Shown here piece after piece: positions 33,914-42,586 of a DNA stretch of 64,000 nt. The position numbers and the translations under genes were made by a program. The notes under the pieces are model-generated. The model did no database searches and had not been told where the DNA came from. It worked only from the letters and a program-made list of their open reading frames with translations. Position 1 is the stretch's first letter; the number at the start of each line of letters is the position of its first letter. The stretch is from Halorarum salinum (GTDB lineage Archaea > Halobacteriota > Halobacteria > Halobacteriales > Haloferacaceae): positions 62,001-126,000 of the forward strand of contig NZ_CP058580.1 in assembly GCF_013402875.1 (NCBI RefSeq), in the 5' to 3' direction.

Positions 33914-34741
33914 CTACCCCGCCCCGGAGCCGTCGCGGGGCGGGAGCCGACCCCCGAGGACAACGTTCACCGCCGCCCCGGTCAGCAGCAGCATCCCCGC
34001 GACGTAGAGCCACACGAGCACCAGCAGGACGGCCCCGATGGCGCCGTACACCTCGTACTGCCCGGCGACGGACGCGTAGAACTGGAAGGCCTGCACGAGC
34101 CCCGCCCAGCCGAGGGCGGCGACGAGCACGCCCGGCGCGACCTCCCGGACGGTGACGTCCGCGTCCGGGAATACGTAGTAGAGGGGGAGGAACGCGAGCG
34201 CCAGCCCCGCGACCAGCACCCCGGGCGCCGTCAGCGGGCCGAGCGGATCGCCCGGGACGAACGCCACGAGCACGCTCACGCCGGCCGTGACGGCGAGCGC
34301 GGCCGTCAGCGCGACCAGGACGACGAACCCGTCGCGGAGGCTGCCGAGGAACCCGGTCCGGTGGACCGTGCCGTACAGCAGCGAGAACGCGACGTCGAGC
34401 CCGCGGAACACCCGGAGCGCGCCCCACAGCAGGAGTCCGAGGCTCAGCAGGGAGGCGCCGGTCCGACCCGACGGGTTCGTCAGCGACTCGGCCAGCACCC
34501 CCTGCGCCGTTCGGGTGAGGTACGGGTCCGCCCCCTCGACGGCCCGGCCCACGAGGTCGGGGCCCCCGAGCACGGCGGTGACCGCGACCGCCAGCGCGAG
34601 CAGCGGGAAGATCGAGACGAAGGCGCTGAAGGCGACGTTCCCCGCGACGACCGGCGCGTAGTTGTTCCGGAGCAGCGCCGCCACCGCGCGACCGGCCGAC
34701 AGCGACCGCGCCACGACGCCGGGTTCGACGTTCGCGCACAT
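33914..34741 (-). CDS. YihY/BrkB family membrane protein
   Basis: A 275-residue protein with about six helices. 'NNYAPVVAGNVAFSAFVSIFPLLALAVAV' near the N-terminus, 'FRGLDVAFSLLYG' and 'VLVWLYVAGMLLLTGAAVN' at the end are characteristic of the YihY/BrkB family, once thought to be RNase BN. The family may act as an export carrier or envelope factor. The ATG just before 'CANVEPGVVARSL' is chosen; the frame continues upstream without features. Confidence 0.88.
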   Translation of the reverse strand: MCANVEPGVVARSLSAGRAVAALLRNNYAPVVAGNVAFSAFVSIFPLLALAVAVTAVLGGPDLVGRAVEGADPYLTRTAQGVLAESLTNPSGRTGASLLSLGLLLWGALRVFRGLDVAFSLLYGTVHRTGFLGSLRDGFVVLVALTAALAVTAGVSVLVAFVPGDPLGPLTAPGVLVAGLALAFLPLYYVFPDADVTVREVAPGVLVAALGWAGLVQAFQFYASVAGQYEVYGAIGAVLLVLVWLYVAGMLLLTGAAVNVVLGGRLPPRDGSGAG

Positions 34742-34836
34742 GCGGAAACGGACGACCGCTTCGGGCAAAGTCCCGGCGACGGGTCGGCGGGGGACCCCCG
34801 GTCGTGAACCGGGTCGAACGGCGACCCGCGGCCCGG

Positions 34837-35142
34837 TCACTCCTCGGCGAGTTCCCCCCGGTAGCCGGCGACGAGCGCCTCGGCGGTCGCGACGTGGCGG
34901 TGGACGTCGCCGTCGGTCTCGTCGCCGAGGCCCGCGAGCTTCTCCTCGAGCCCCGCGAGCCTGTCCGGGTGCGACGGGGCGTCCCTCGTCTTGTCGCCCC
35001 CGAGGATCTCGTCGAGACCCTCCTCGATCGAGCGGAGCTGCTCGCGCACGTCGCGGTCGGCCCCCTCGGTCGCGCGTTCGAGCTCCTCACGGACGCGTTC
35101 GGATCGGTCCGCCGTCGGCGGCTCGGAGCCGTCGTCTACCAT
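34837..35142 (-). CDS. Small helical haloarchaeal protein (DUF7553-like)
   Basis: A 101-residue acidic, helix-rich protein. 'RVREELERATEGADRDVREQLRSIEEGLDEI' and 'DRLAGLEEKLAGLGDETDGDVHRHVATA' form two probable coiled helices. This resembles short conserved haloarchaeal proteins of the DUF7553 type. No enzymatic motif. It sits upstream of the BrkB gene on the same strand. Confidence 0.65.
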   Translation of the reverse strand: MVDDGSEPPTADRSERVREELERATEGADRDVREQLRSIEEGLDEILGGDKTRDAPSHPDRLAGLEEKLAGLGDETDGDVHRHVATAEALVAGYRGELAEE

Positions 35143-35196
35143 GGGCGATGGGTGGCGGAGGCGCGGCAAAAGGCTGCGGCAGGAAGCTGCCGGGCC

Positions 35197-35712
35197 TCAG
35201 TCCCGCGACCCGAACCATGTGCCGAGCGTCAGCCCGTACACCAGGTGGCTGACGTGGAACACGAACCGCTCGTCCGGCTCCAGCTCCAGCCCGAGCAGGC
35301 GGTCGAGGACGACGGAGACGCCGAACGCCGAGAGCGTCGCGCCGTAGGCGGCCCCCAGCAACGTCGCCCGCCGCTCCCGAGTCGCCTCCGGGCCCGTGAT
35401 GAAGGGGCCGACGAGCAGGCCGAAGACGCCGCCGCCGAGCGTCCCGTACAGCAGGTGGAGGAGGAGCCCCCGACCGACGTAGTCGGCCGGCTCGCCCCCG
35501 GCGACGAACTCCGCCCAGAACCACGCGGTCGGCGGCGGCGACCGGGCGATGGGGATCCGGAACGCGGACATGACCGCCGTCGCGACGGCGCCGCCGACGA
35601 GGCCCACGGCCAGCCCGTGCAGGCGTTCGTGCCGCCCGTCGGCGTCGTTCGTCCGTCCGGTTCCGTCGCCGTCGGTGGCCGGGTCGGCTCCCGGCCGCGG
35701 GGTCGTCGTCAT
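35197..35712 (-). CDS. Putative four-helix membrane protein
   Basis: A 171-residue protein. After a polar N-terminus come helices such as 'GLAVGLVGGAVATAVMSAF', 'GLLLHLLYGTLGGGVFGLLVGPFI', 'TLLGAAYGATLSAFGVSVVL' and 'HVSHLVYGLTLGTWFG'. Glycine-rich small-residue helices and a conserved-looking 'HLVYGLTLG' histidine resemble DUF1440/DUF6789-type membrane proteins. Function unknown; not placed in an operon. Confidence 0.68.
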   Translation of the reverse strand: MTTTPRPGADPATDGDGTGRTNDADGRHERLHGLAVGLVGGAVATAVMSAFRIPIARSPPPTAWFWAEFVAGGEPADYVGRGLLLHLLYGTLGGGVFGLLVGPFITGPEATRERRATLLGAAYGATLSAFGVSVVLDRLLGLELEPDERFVFHVSHLVYGLTLGTWFGSRD

Positions 35713-36063
35713 CGTCGTTCGTCCTCCCGACTTCGAGGTCGGGCGCCGCGACGAAAAGCGTTGGCCGGGTCGGGACGGCGGCGGCGGTTCGTCCGGTCCC
35801 GGCGGGACCCTCCCGACGGAACGGCGTCGCGCCCGGGGGCCGCCGCAGTAGGGTGATCCGAACGGACGCTGCGCGCCGGGGCGTGACCGGTCGGCGACCC
35901 GAGCGGTATCGCCCCGGTAACGGGGAGCGGTTACGCCCGGCGGATCGGCGGGTAGGGCGACGTTTCGCGGGACGCGTCCGGGGTCGGTAGGGAGACACAA
36001 GACATATTACTGGGCTGGCTACCAAACGGGTTATGAGGCTCGACGGCCTACGACCGGGCAAGG
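35713..36063. other. Intergenic stretch between divergent genes
   Basis: About 350 GC-rich bases. AT-rich spots near 36000-36012 ('AGACATATTACTG') and 36030-36037 are possible promoter elements for the exonuclease-family gene. No other feature was seen. Confidence 0.45.
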
Positions 36064-37086
36064 ATGGGGGCGGAATCGACGGGGGAGCGGCCCAGTGACG
36101 TCGACTACCGTGGTAAGGAGCGTGAAACGACAGTGAGCGACGCCGGGGACCCGGTTGCGGGCGGGGAGGCGCTCACCCGACTCTCGGTGATGTCGTACAA
36201 CGTGCGGTTCGACAACCCGGAGGTCGACCCGTACACGTGGCGCGAACGGCGCGACGACGTGGCGAGCGTCATCAGGTTCCACCGGCCCGACGTCGTCGGG
36301 CTTCAGGAGGCGCTCCACGGGCAACTCGAGGACCTGCGCGAGCGGTTGCCCTCATACGAGTGGCTGAGCGCCGGTCGCGCCGAGGCGCGGAACGCCGGCG
36401 AGTACGCCGCGGTGGGCTACGACGCCGACCGGTTCGAACTCGTCGAGGAGTCCGCGTTCTGGCTCTCGGAGTCGCCCGACGAACGGGGCAGCGTCGGCTG
36501 GGACGCGCGGTTCCCGCGGCTGGTCCGCTGGGTGCGGCTCCGCGAGCGGGCGACCGACGCCGAACTGGTCCACTTCAACACCCACTTCGACCACGAGGGC
36601 GAGACGGCCCGACTACGGAGCGCGGACCTGCTCGCGGACCGGATCCGGGAGACCGCCCCCGAGGCGGCGGTCGTCGTGACGGGCGACCTCAACTGCGTCG
36701 AGTCCGACGCGCCGTACCGTCGGCTCGTGGGGGACCGGGCGGACGGACCGGAGGGGAGCGGCGGTCCCGGTGACGGGGTCGCCGACGGGCGGTCGCTGTG
36801 TGACGGGCTGTACGCGTCCGACACCCCCCACCACGGGCCGGTCACGACGACGACCGAGTTCGACGCGCTGGTCCCGGACAGGAAGATCGACCACGTGCTG
36901 ATCTCCTCGGACGTCGAGGTGACGGGCCACGCCGTCTGCGCGGACACGACGGGAGAGGGGCTGTACCCGTCCGACCACCTGCCGATACTCGCTGACCTCG
37001 CGGTTCCGATCCCGGCGGCCGAGCGCGCGACCGCCGCGGCAGCGGGGAGCGGAACGGCCGACGCCGAGCACCCGACGGTCGAGTAG
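36064..37086 (+). CDS. Endonuclease/exonuclease/phosphatase family protein
   Basis: A 340-residue EEP-superfamily hydrolase. Catalytic landmarks are 'VMSYNVRFDN', 'VVGLQEALHGQ', 'HFNTHFDHEGETAR', 'VVVTGDLNC' and 'KIDHVLISSDVEV...YPSDHLPILADL'. The asparagine, glutamate, two aspartates and terminal histidine of the fold are all present. It hydrolyses phosphodiester or phosphomonoester bonds; substrates in this family range from DNA to phospholipids. The first ~35 residues are non-homologous and an internal GTG could be the true start. It stands alone. Confidence 0.87.
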   Translation: MGAESTGERPSDVDYRGKERETTVSDAGDPVAGGEALTRLSVMSYNVRFDNPEVDPYTWRERRDDVASVIRFHRPDVVGLQEALHGQLEDLRERLPSYEWLSAGRAEARNAGEYAAVGYDADRFELVEESAFWLSESPDERGSVGWDARFPRLVRWVRLRERATDAELVHFNTHFDHEGETARLRSADLLADRIRETAPEAAVVVTGDLNCVESDAPYRRLVGDRADGPEGSGGPGDGVADGRSLCDGLYASDTPHHGPVTTTTEFDALVPDRKIDHVLISSDVEVTGHAVCADTTGEGLYPSDHLPILADLAVPIPAAERATAAAAGSGTADAEHPTVE

Positions 37087-37316
37087 CGTCGTCCGGGGCG
37101 GTCGGTCTACGGTCGACCGGGCGGAAACCGTGGAACCCCACCGGTCGCCCTTCCGGCGGTTCGTCCTCCCTACCCGGGGCCGGGACCGGGGCCGCCGTGT
37201 CGTCTGCCAGCCGTACATTTATGGACGCCACGGTAGAACTACGTACGTCACACGGGTCGGAGCGGTGGGTACGAGCGCGTACCCGTCCGCTCCGACGGAA
37301 ACACAGACGTGATACG

Positions 37317-38303
37317 ATGGTATCCATCCTATACACCTTCGACAGGGCGTTCATGCGGAAGACGTTCGAGGCGATCGACCGCCACGTGGACGTCGAGTCG
37401 GCGTACCTCGCGCTCGGTCCCGGGGCCGAGGGGTCCTCGGAGACGTTGCGCGAGATCGAGCGCGGGCCCGACGAGTCGATCGACGACGCGGTCGACCGGA
37501 TCGACCCCGACGTCGTGGTCCGCAACCACCGGCTCCGGCCGGGCGAGTTCGACTTCGACGGAGACCGGCGGGTCGTCCACGTCCGCCACGGCGCCTCGGT
37601 GGGCCGCGGCGAGGTGGACGTGACGCTGCGGCACTTGGGCGACGTCGTCGACGTCGCGCTGGCGCCGGGCGAGCGGTGGGCGCGGCGCTACCGCGAGGGG
37701 TTCCCCGACGACGTCGAGGTCGCGGTCGTCGGCGTGCCGGAGGCCGACGAACTGGTCGAGCGCGACCCCCCGCGGGGACGACGGGTGCTCTACGCCCCGA
37801 CGAACCACAACTACGGCGGGGGGAGCTACCTCCACACCGCCGAACACGTCCTCGACACGTTCGCGGACACGGAGTACGAACTCCTCTTTCGACCGCACCC
37901 GATGGACCGGGTCGAGGAGCCCGGGAAGTCGGTCACCGAGCGCTGTCGCGAGCGGATAGGGACGCTGCCGAACGTCACCTTCGACGAGGCCGAGACGCCC
38001 GGCGAGAGCCTGCTCGCGGCGGACCTGCTCGTCTCCGACTACTCGGGGATCGTCACCGAGTGGCTCCACACCGACCGCCCGCTGGTCCAGCTCACGGCGC
38101 TCGACGCGGACGGGCGGGAGGTGCCCGAGGCCGGCTACCGCACCGACCGGCTCGACCTGGAGACGGTGGACGACCTGTACGCGCACGGTCCGCCCGACGA
38201 CGTCCGGGAGCGGCGGGACGCGTTCCGGGCGGAACTGGGCGTGCCGATGGACGGACGCGCCGGCGAACGCGCCGCGGCGGAGGTGACCGCATGCACGCAG
38301 TGA
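37317..38303 (+). CDS. CDP-glycerol glycerophosphotransferase-like protein
   Basis: A 328-residue GT-B-like transferase of the TagB/TagF family. The core motifs are 'RVLYAPTNHNYGGGSYLHTAE', 'YELLFRPHPMD', 'NVTFDEAETPGESLLAADLLVSDYSGIVTEWL' and 'DRPLVQL'; 'RPHP' and 'SDYSG' are hallmarks of polyol-phosphate polymerases. It would transfer a glycerol-phosphate or similar unit from a CDP-activated donor to a surface acceptor. The next gene, overlapping by 13 bases, encodes a nucleotidyltransferase that could make the donor. No membrane segment is obvious. Confidence 0.85.
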   Translation: MVSILYTFDRAFMRKTFEAIDRHVDVESAYLALGPGAEGSSETLREIERGPDESIDDAVDRIDPDVVVRNHRLRPGEFDFDGDRRVVHVRHGASVGRGEVDVTLRHLGDVVDVALAPGERWARRYREGFPDDVEVAVVGVPEADELVERDPPRGRRVLYAPTNHNYGGGSYLHTAEHVLDTFADTEYELLFRPHPMDRVEEPGKSVTERCRERIGTLPNVTFDEAETPGESLLAADLLVSDYSGIVTEWLHTDRPLVQLTALDADGREVPEAGYRTDRLDLETVDDLYAHGPPDDVRERRDAFRAELGVPMDGRAGERAAAEVTACTQ

Positions 38304-38953
38304 TCCTCGCGGCCGGGGAAGGGAGCCGGATGGGCGAGTACACCGAGGAGGTCCCCAAGGCGTTCATGGAGATCAGCGGCCGGACGCTGTACGACTACCA
38401 GCGCGAGGCGATCGACCCCCACATCGACGCGGTGACGGTCGCGCTCGGCTACCGCCACGAGAACGTCCTCGACAGGCTGCGGACCGCCGAGCACGTCGTC
38501 GTCGAGGCCTGGGACGAGTACGACAACGCGGAGTCGCTCTACCGCGCGCTCGAGGTCATCGACGACGACGTGCTGGTGCTCAACGGCGACGTCGTCGTCA
38601 CGCCGGCCGCCGTCGAGCGCGTCCGCCGACGGTACCGCGCGCTCGACGGCGAGAGCGTCGTGGTCCACCTCCCCGAGGTCCAGAACGAGCACACCGCCAT
38701 CCAGCTCGACGACGACGGCCGCGTCGTCGACTACGGGGAGATCACCGGCTACCGCCACGCCGGGATGGGGATTCTCGACCGCGACCACATCGACGACGCG
38801 GCCGCCCACCTCAGGCGCAACCGGGCCGACTGGTACCCGTCGATGTACATCGACGTCCCCACGAGGGGCGTCGCCATCCCCGAGACCGACCACGTCGAGA
38901 TCAACCGCCCGCGGGACAGGCGTGCCGCGAAGGGCCGACTGCCGCTGAGCTGA
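38291..38953 (+). CDS. Sugar/polyol-phosphate nucleotidyltransferase
   Basis: A 220-residue nucleotidyltransferase. 'AVILAAGEGSRM' and 'VPKAFMEISGRTLYDYQ' form the nucleotide-binding loop, 'YDNAESLYRALEVIDDDVLVLNGDVV' contains the metal aspartate, and 'GMGILDR' and 'YIDVPTRGVAIPETDHVEINRPRD' close the site. The 'DNAESLY' segment resembles LicC-type CTP:phosphocholine cytidylyltransferases. With the glycerophosphotransferase upstream it probably makes a CDP-activated polyol or amino alcohol. The start overlaps the preceding gene by 13 bases. Confidence 0.87.
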   Translation: MHAVILAAGEGSRMGEYTEEVPKAFMEISGRTLYDYQREAIDPHIDAVTVALGYRHENVLDRLRTAEHVVVEAWDEYDNAESLYRALEVIDDDVLVLNGDVVVTPAAVERVRRRYRALDGESVVVHLPEVQNEHTAIQLDDDGRVVDYGEITGYRHAGMGILDRDHIDDAAAHLRRNRADWYPSMYIDVPTRGVAIPETDHVEINRPRDRRAAKGRLPLS

Positions 38954-39025
38954 GCCGCGCCGGACCGCTCGACTGCCGGGCCAACGTTGAAAGCGGCCGG
39001 GACCGTACGCCAGCCACTGGTCCAC

Positions 39026-40255
39026 ATGGACATCAGCGACGCCCGTAGCCACGAGTTCGAGTCGATCGAGCCCGAAACGACGCTCTCGAAGGTCCGCGGC
39101 GCGTTCACCACCAACGAGCGGGCGCGGGTCGCCGTCGTCGAGGACGACGGCGAGTTCGCGGGCGTCGTCACGCGGAAACAGCTGCTCGCGTCCAGGCACT
39201 CGCCCGACGCGAAGGCGCGGACCGTCATGCAGGACCCGCCGCGGGTCGACCGCACCGAGGACGTGCGGGAGACGGCGCGGCTGATGGTCGAGAGCGGGCT
39301 CGATCTCCTGCCCGTGTTCGAGGGGTCCCGGCTCCAAGGGGTCGTCACCGCGCACGACCTGCTCGCGCACGTGCAGTCGTATCTGGACGCCCTCTCGGTC
39401 GAGGACGTCGCCACGCGCGACCTCATCACCGCGACCCCCGACACGACGCTGGGCGAGGTCATCAACAGCATCCGCGAGTACGGCATCTCCCGGCTCCCGG
39501 TCGTCGACGACGACGACCCGGTCGGACTGGTCAGCGTCTACGACCTAGTGGAGTTCACGGTCCGCGAGATGCAGCGTCAACAGGGCGGCTCGCTGGACGG
39601 GTTCGACGAGCACGGCGGACGGGGGACGCGGGACGACTACAACGCGACGGGCGGCCACGGCGAGCGGGCCGGCTTCGCCGCCCGGATGCTCGATCTCCCG
39701 GTCAGCAACCTGATGAGCACGCCCGCCCGCACCGTCGAGGCGGACGTGCTGCTCGACGATGCGGTCGAGCGGATGCTCGCGGACGACGTCTCCTCGCTGG
39801 TCGTCGTCGACGGCGACGGCCGGCCGACCGGAATCGTGACGAAGACCGACGTGCTCCGCTCGCTGACGTGGACCGAGGAGCGTCGCATGCCCGTCCGGGT
39901 GTTCGGCGTCGACCTCATGGACGTGCTCACGCGCGAGGAGATCGCCGACCGCGTCGAGGCCATCGAGGGGAAGTACGACGGGATGTCCGTCATCGAGGCG
40001 CACGTCGCCTTCCAGAAGCACCGCGAGAGCAACCGGGGGATGCCGCTCGTACGGGCGACCGTCCGGCTGTTCACCGACCGCGGCACCCACGCCGGGACCG
40101 GCGAGGAGTACGGCACCGAGGCGGCGTTCGACGCCGCCTGCGACGTGCTCGAGCGGAACGTCCTCGACGAGAAGGAGAAGAACCGCGTCGATCGGAAGCC
40201 CGAGGACGTCCGCGAGCGGAACGCCAGCCTGCTCGAGTGGTGGCTCGAACCCTGA
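39026..40255 (+). CDS. Four-CBS protein with C-terminal HPF-like domain
   Basis: A 409-residue cytoplasmic protein. Two CBS pairs cover about residues 1-185 ('HEFESIEPETTLSKVRGAFTTNERARVAVV', 'EDVATRDLITATPDTTLGEVINSIREYGISRLPVV') and 220-290 ('NLMSTPARTVEADVLLDDAVERML'). The final ~110 residues ('REEIADRVEAIEGKYDGMSVIEAHVAFQKHR...' and 'TDRGTHAGTGEEYGTEAAFDAACDVLE') have the strand-helix pattern of ribosome hibernation factors (HPF/RaiA). CBS pairs bind adenine nucleotides, so the protein may couple energy state to ribosome dormancy; this is inference. An acidic/glycine-rich linker separates the pairs. Confidence 0.86.
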   Translation: MDISDARSHEFESIEPETTLSKVRGAFTTNERARVAVVEDDGEFAGVVTRKQLLASRHSPDAKARTVMQDPPRVDRTEDVRETARLMVESGLDLLPVFEGSRLQGVVTAHDLLAHVQSYLDALSVEDVATRDLITATPDTTLGEVINSIREYGISRLPVVDDDDPVGLVSVYDLVEFTVREMQRQQGGSLDGFDEHGGRGTRDDYNATGGHGERAGFAARMLDLPVSNLMSTPARTVEADVLLDDAVERMLADDVSSLVVVDGDGRPTGIVTKTDVLRSLTWTEERRMPVRVFGVDLMDVLTREEIADRVEAIEGKYDGMSVIEAHVAFQKHRESNRGMPLVRATVRLFTDRGTHAGTGEEYGTEAAFDAACDVLERNVLDEKEKNRVDRKPEDVRERNASLLEWWLEP

Positions 40256-40289
40256 TGGCGCGGCCGTCGGCCGGGCTACGGTAACCCGT

Positions 40290-41591
40290 ATGGTCGAGAC
40301 AGTCGAGACGTACGAACTCGTCCTCGTCGTCGTCGGGATCGCCGTCTTCGGCGCCGCGGTCCTCCCGCGGCTGCTCGCCCACCGACCGCTCTCGATGCCG
40401 ATCGTCTTCGTCGCGGGCGGCTTCCTCCTGTTCTCGATCCCGCACGGCATCGCGATGCCGAACCCCATCGAGCAGTCGGCGTCGGTGGAGCGGCTGACGG
40501 AACTGGTAGTCGTCGTCGCGCTGATGGGGGCGGGGCTCAAGATCGACAGGCCGTTCTCGCTCGCGCGCTGGCGGTCGACCTGGCGGCTGCTCGGCGTGAC
40601 GATGCCGCTCACCATCGCCGTCACGGCGCTGCTCGGCTGGCTGGCGCTCGGGCTCCACCCCGCGACCGCGGTCCTGCTCGGCGCGGCGCTGGCCCCGACG
40701 GACCCCGTCCTCGCGTCGGACGTCGAGGCGGGCCCGCCGCTCACGGAGCTCGAGGCCGAGGCGGTCGCCGGGCGGGCGGGCACCGTCCGGTTCACGCTTA
40801 CCTCGGAGGCCGGCCTCAACGACGGGCTCGCGTTCCCGTTCACGAACCTCGCCGTCGCCCTCGCGGGGGCCGCCGGCGCGGCCACGCTCCTCCCGACGCT
40901 CGGCGAGTGGCTGCTCGTGGACGTCGCGTACAAGATCGCCGTGGGCGTCGTCGCCGGGTACGTCCTCGGCGAGGCGCTCGCGCGGGCCGTCTTCCGGCTC
41001 CCGGTCGGGTCGGGCGTCGCGGACGAACTGGCGGGCGCCGAGGTGCTCGCGGGCACGCTGCTGATATACGGGCTCGCCGAGATGGCGAACGGGTACGGGT
41101 TCATCGCCGTGTTCGTCGGGTCGCTCACGCTCCGCCACTTCGAGTGGGAGCACGACTACTATCGGACCCTCCACGAGTTCGCGGTGATCGTCGAACGGCT
41201 GCTGTTGACCGTCGTCCTCGTCGGCTTCGGCGGCGCGCTCGCGGCCGGGCTGCTCGCGCCGCTCACGCCGGTCGACGCGGCGTTCGGCCTCGCGTTCCTC
41301 CTCGTCGTCAGGCCGGTGACCGGGCTCGTCGGCCTGCTCGGGCTCGACGTCGAGTGGCCCGAACGGGCGGCGATCGCCGGGTTCGGCGTCCGGGGCGTCG
41401 GCTCCTTCTACTACCTCTCGCACGCGCTCGCCGAGTCGTCGTTCATCGAGCTGGAGCTCCTCGTCGCGGCCGACAGGCTCTGGGCGCTCGTCGGCTTCGT
41501 CGTCCTCGCGTCGACGGTCCTCCACGGCGTCACGGCCAGCGCCGTGATGGACGTCGTCGACCGCCGGCAGGAGGCGATCGCCGCCGAGTAG
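40290..41591 (+). CDS. Cation/proton antiporter (CPA1-type)
   Basis: A 433-residue membrane protein with about twelve helices. The CPA core is visible in 'VLLGAALAPTDPVLASDVEAGPP' and 'RFTLTSEAGLNDGLAFPFTNLAVAL', where the aspartates of the transport site sit, and in 'AIAGFGVRGVGSFYYL'. It exchanges Na+ (or K+) for protons, essential ion homeostasis for a halophile. No cytoplasmic nucleotide-binding domain follows. It begins 34 bases after the CBS-HPF gene and could be in the same unit. Cation preference cannot be read from the sequence. Confidence 0.92.
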   Translation: MVETVETYELVLVVVGIAVFGAAVLPRLLAHRPLSMPIVFVAGGFLLFSIPHGIAMPNPIEQSASVERLTELVVVVALMGAGLKIDRPFSLARWRSTWRLLGVTMPLTIAVTALLGWLALGLHPATAVLLGAALAPTDPVLASDVEAGPPLTELEAEAVAGRAGTVRFTLTSEAGLNDGLAFPFTNLAVALAGAAGAATLLPTLGEWLLVDVAYKIAVGVVAGYVLGEALARAVFRLPVGSGVADELAGAEVLAGTLLIYGLAEMANGYGFIAVFVGSLTLRHFEWEHDYYRTLHEFAVIVERLLLTVVLVGFGGALAAGLLAPLTPVDAAFGLAFLLVVRPVTGLVGLLGLDVEWPERAAIAGFGVRGVGSFYYLSHALAESSFIELELLVAADRLWALVGFVVLASTVLHGVTASAVMDVVDRRQEAIAAE

Positions 41592-42170
41592 CCGGGGGCG
41601 CTGACCGGCCGGGGTCACCCGTCGTGCGACGGCGTCGTGCGCCGCGCCACTGGCGATGGTCCGGCCGTCCCGACTTCCCGCCCGAAGATGGGAGAGTTGT
41701 TACAATAATAGTACTGTAATAGGTTCCCCCGTCGGGGGTGCCGACGGCCGCCGACCTCACGGCGAAGTAGGCCCGGCCTGGCGACGAGTAACCGGGCGAA
41801 CCCGCGGCGGGCGCGCGGTCCGGGAGCGCGACGGCGGTTCGAGTAACGCCGGGTTGTGAGGAGTCCGTCATGCGGTAACGTAGCCCATTACCCGGTTCAG
41901 ATCAGCAGTGGCGGGCGGCGGCGCGGGGCGCGCCCGGGTGCGGAACGCCGCTTCGGGCGCTGCTGACGGCCGGGAAACCGGTCCCTCGTCGGGGCGGACG
42001 GCGGCGCGTCGACGCCCGCCACAACGACTTTACGCGATTCCGTGGAACGTCCAGGCGGGATCAGCGGAGGTGGTCCCGAGACACCCGACGAACCGAACGG
42101 CTCGCCAGCGCGGGCCACGCGACACGTCGAGCGGTACGGGGCGAACGGTCAGAGCTAGATCAGGAGACAC
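41592..42170. other. Intergenic region with AT-rich island and GC hairpin
   Basis: No supported gene over about 580 bases. At 41697-41722 an AT-rich island contains 'TTACA' and 'TGTAA' arms ten bases apart, followed at 41726-41738 by a perfect hairpin CCCCC-GTC-GGGGG. The rest is GC-rich without evident structure. Confidence 0.5.
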
Positions 42171-42461
42171 GTGAGACACCAGAACGGTTCCAAGCGACGG
42201 CCGCAGTCGCGTCGGAGCACGAACGTCGGCCTGGGGCGCACGGAGACGAACCGCGGACGGCAGTTCGGCGAGAGCACGCGCACCCGGGGCAGCGCGCCGG
42301 TGAGGCAGTTCGACCGGCAGTCCCCCCACGACCGGCGGAGGGGCCGCGAGCAGCGGTCCGAGCATCGGCGGGACGAGCGCGGGCGGGGCCGACGCCGGTC
42401 CGGCATCGGTCGGGAGCGCCGCCGGAGCGTCGGCACCCATCCGTTTCAGCGGAACCGCTGA
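42171..42461 (+). CDS. Arginine-rich disordered small protein (tentative)
   Basis: A 96-residue frame from a GTG with 'AGGAG' about seven bases upstream, an unusually good ribosome-binding site for this genome. The product is very basic and arginine-rich ('SRRSTNVGLGRTETNRGRQFG', 'RREQRSEHRRDERGRGRRRSG'-type segments), with glutamine and glycine, like the low-complexity protein that follows. Third codon positions are mostly G/C. Spurious frames in GC-rich DNA are also arginine rich, so confidence is limited; the ribosome-binding site and the matching neighbour argue for a gene. Confidence 0.42.
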   Translation: MRHQNGSKRRPQSRRSTNVGLGRTETNRGRQFGESTRTRGSAPVRQFDRQSPHDRRRGREQRSEHRRDERGRGRRRSGIGRERRRSVGTHPFQRNR

Positions 42462-42586
42462 ACCGCCCGGCCGGGCGTCGAGGGGCGTCGACGCCCACGG
42501 GAGCGGGCGCACGGGCGGCGGACGCGGACGACCGACGCGGCGGCGGGGTACCCGCCGTCCCGCCTCGAACGACCGAGATCAAAGCC

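Noticed and set aside
42030-42512. Alanine/proline-rich minus-strand frame opposite the arginine-rich small gene
   Set aside because: Typical low-complexity shadow translation without start signals or hydrophobic pattern.
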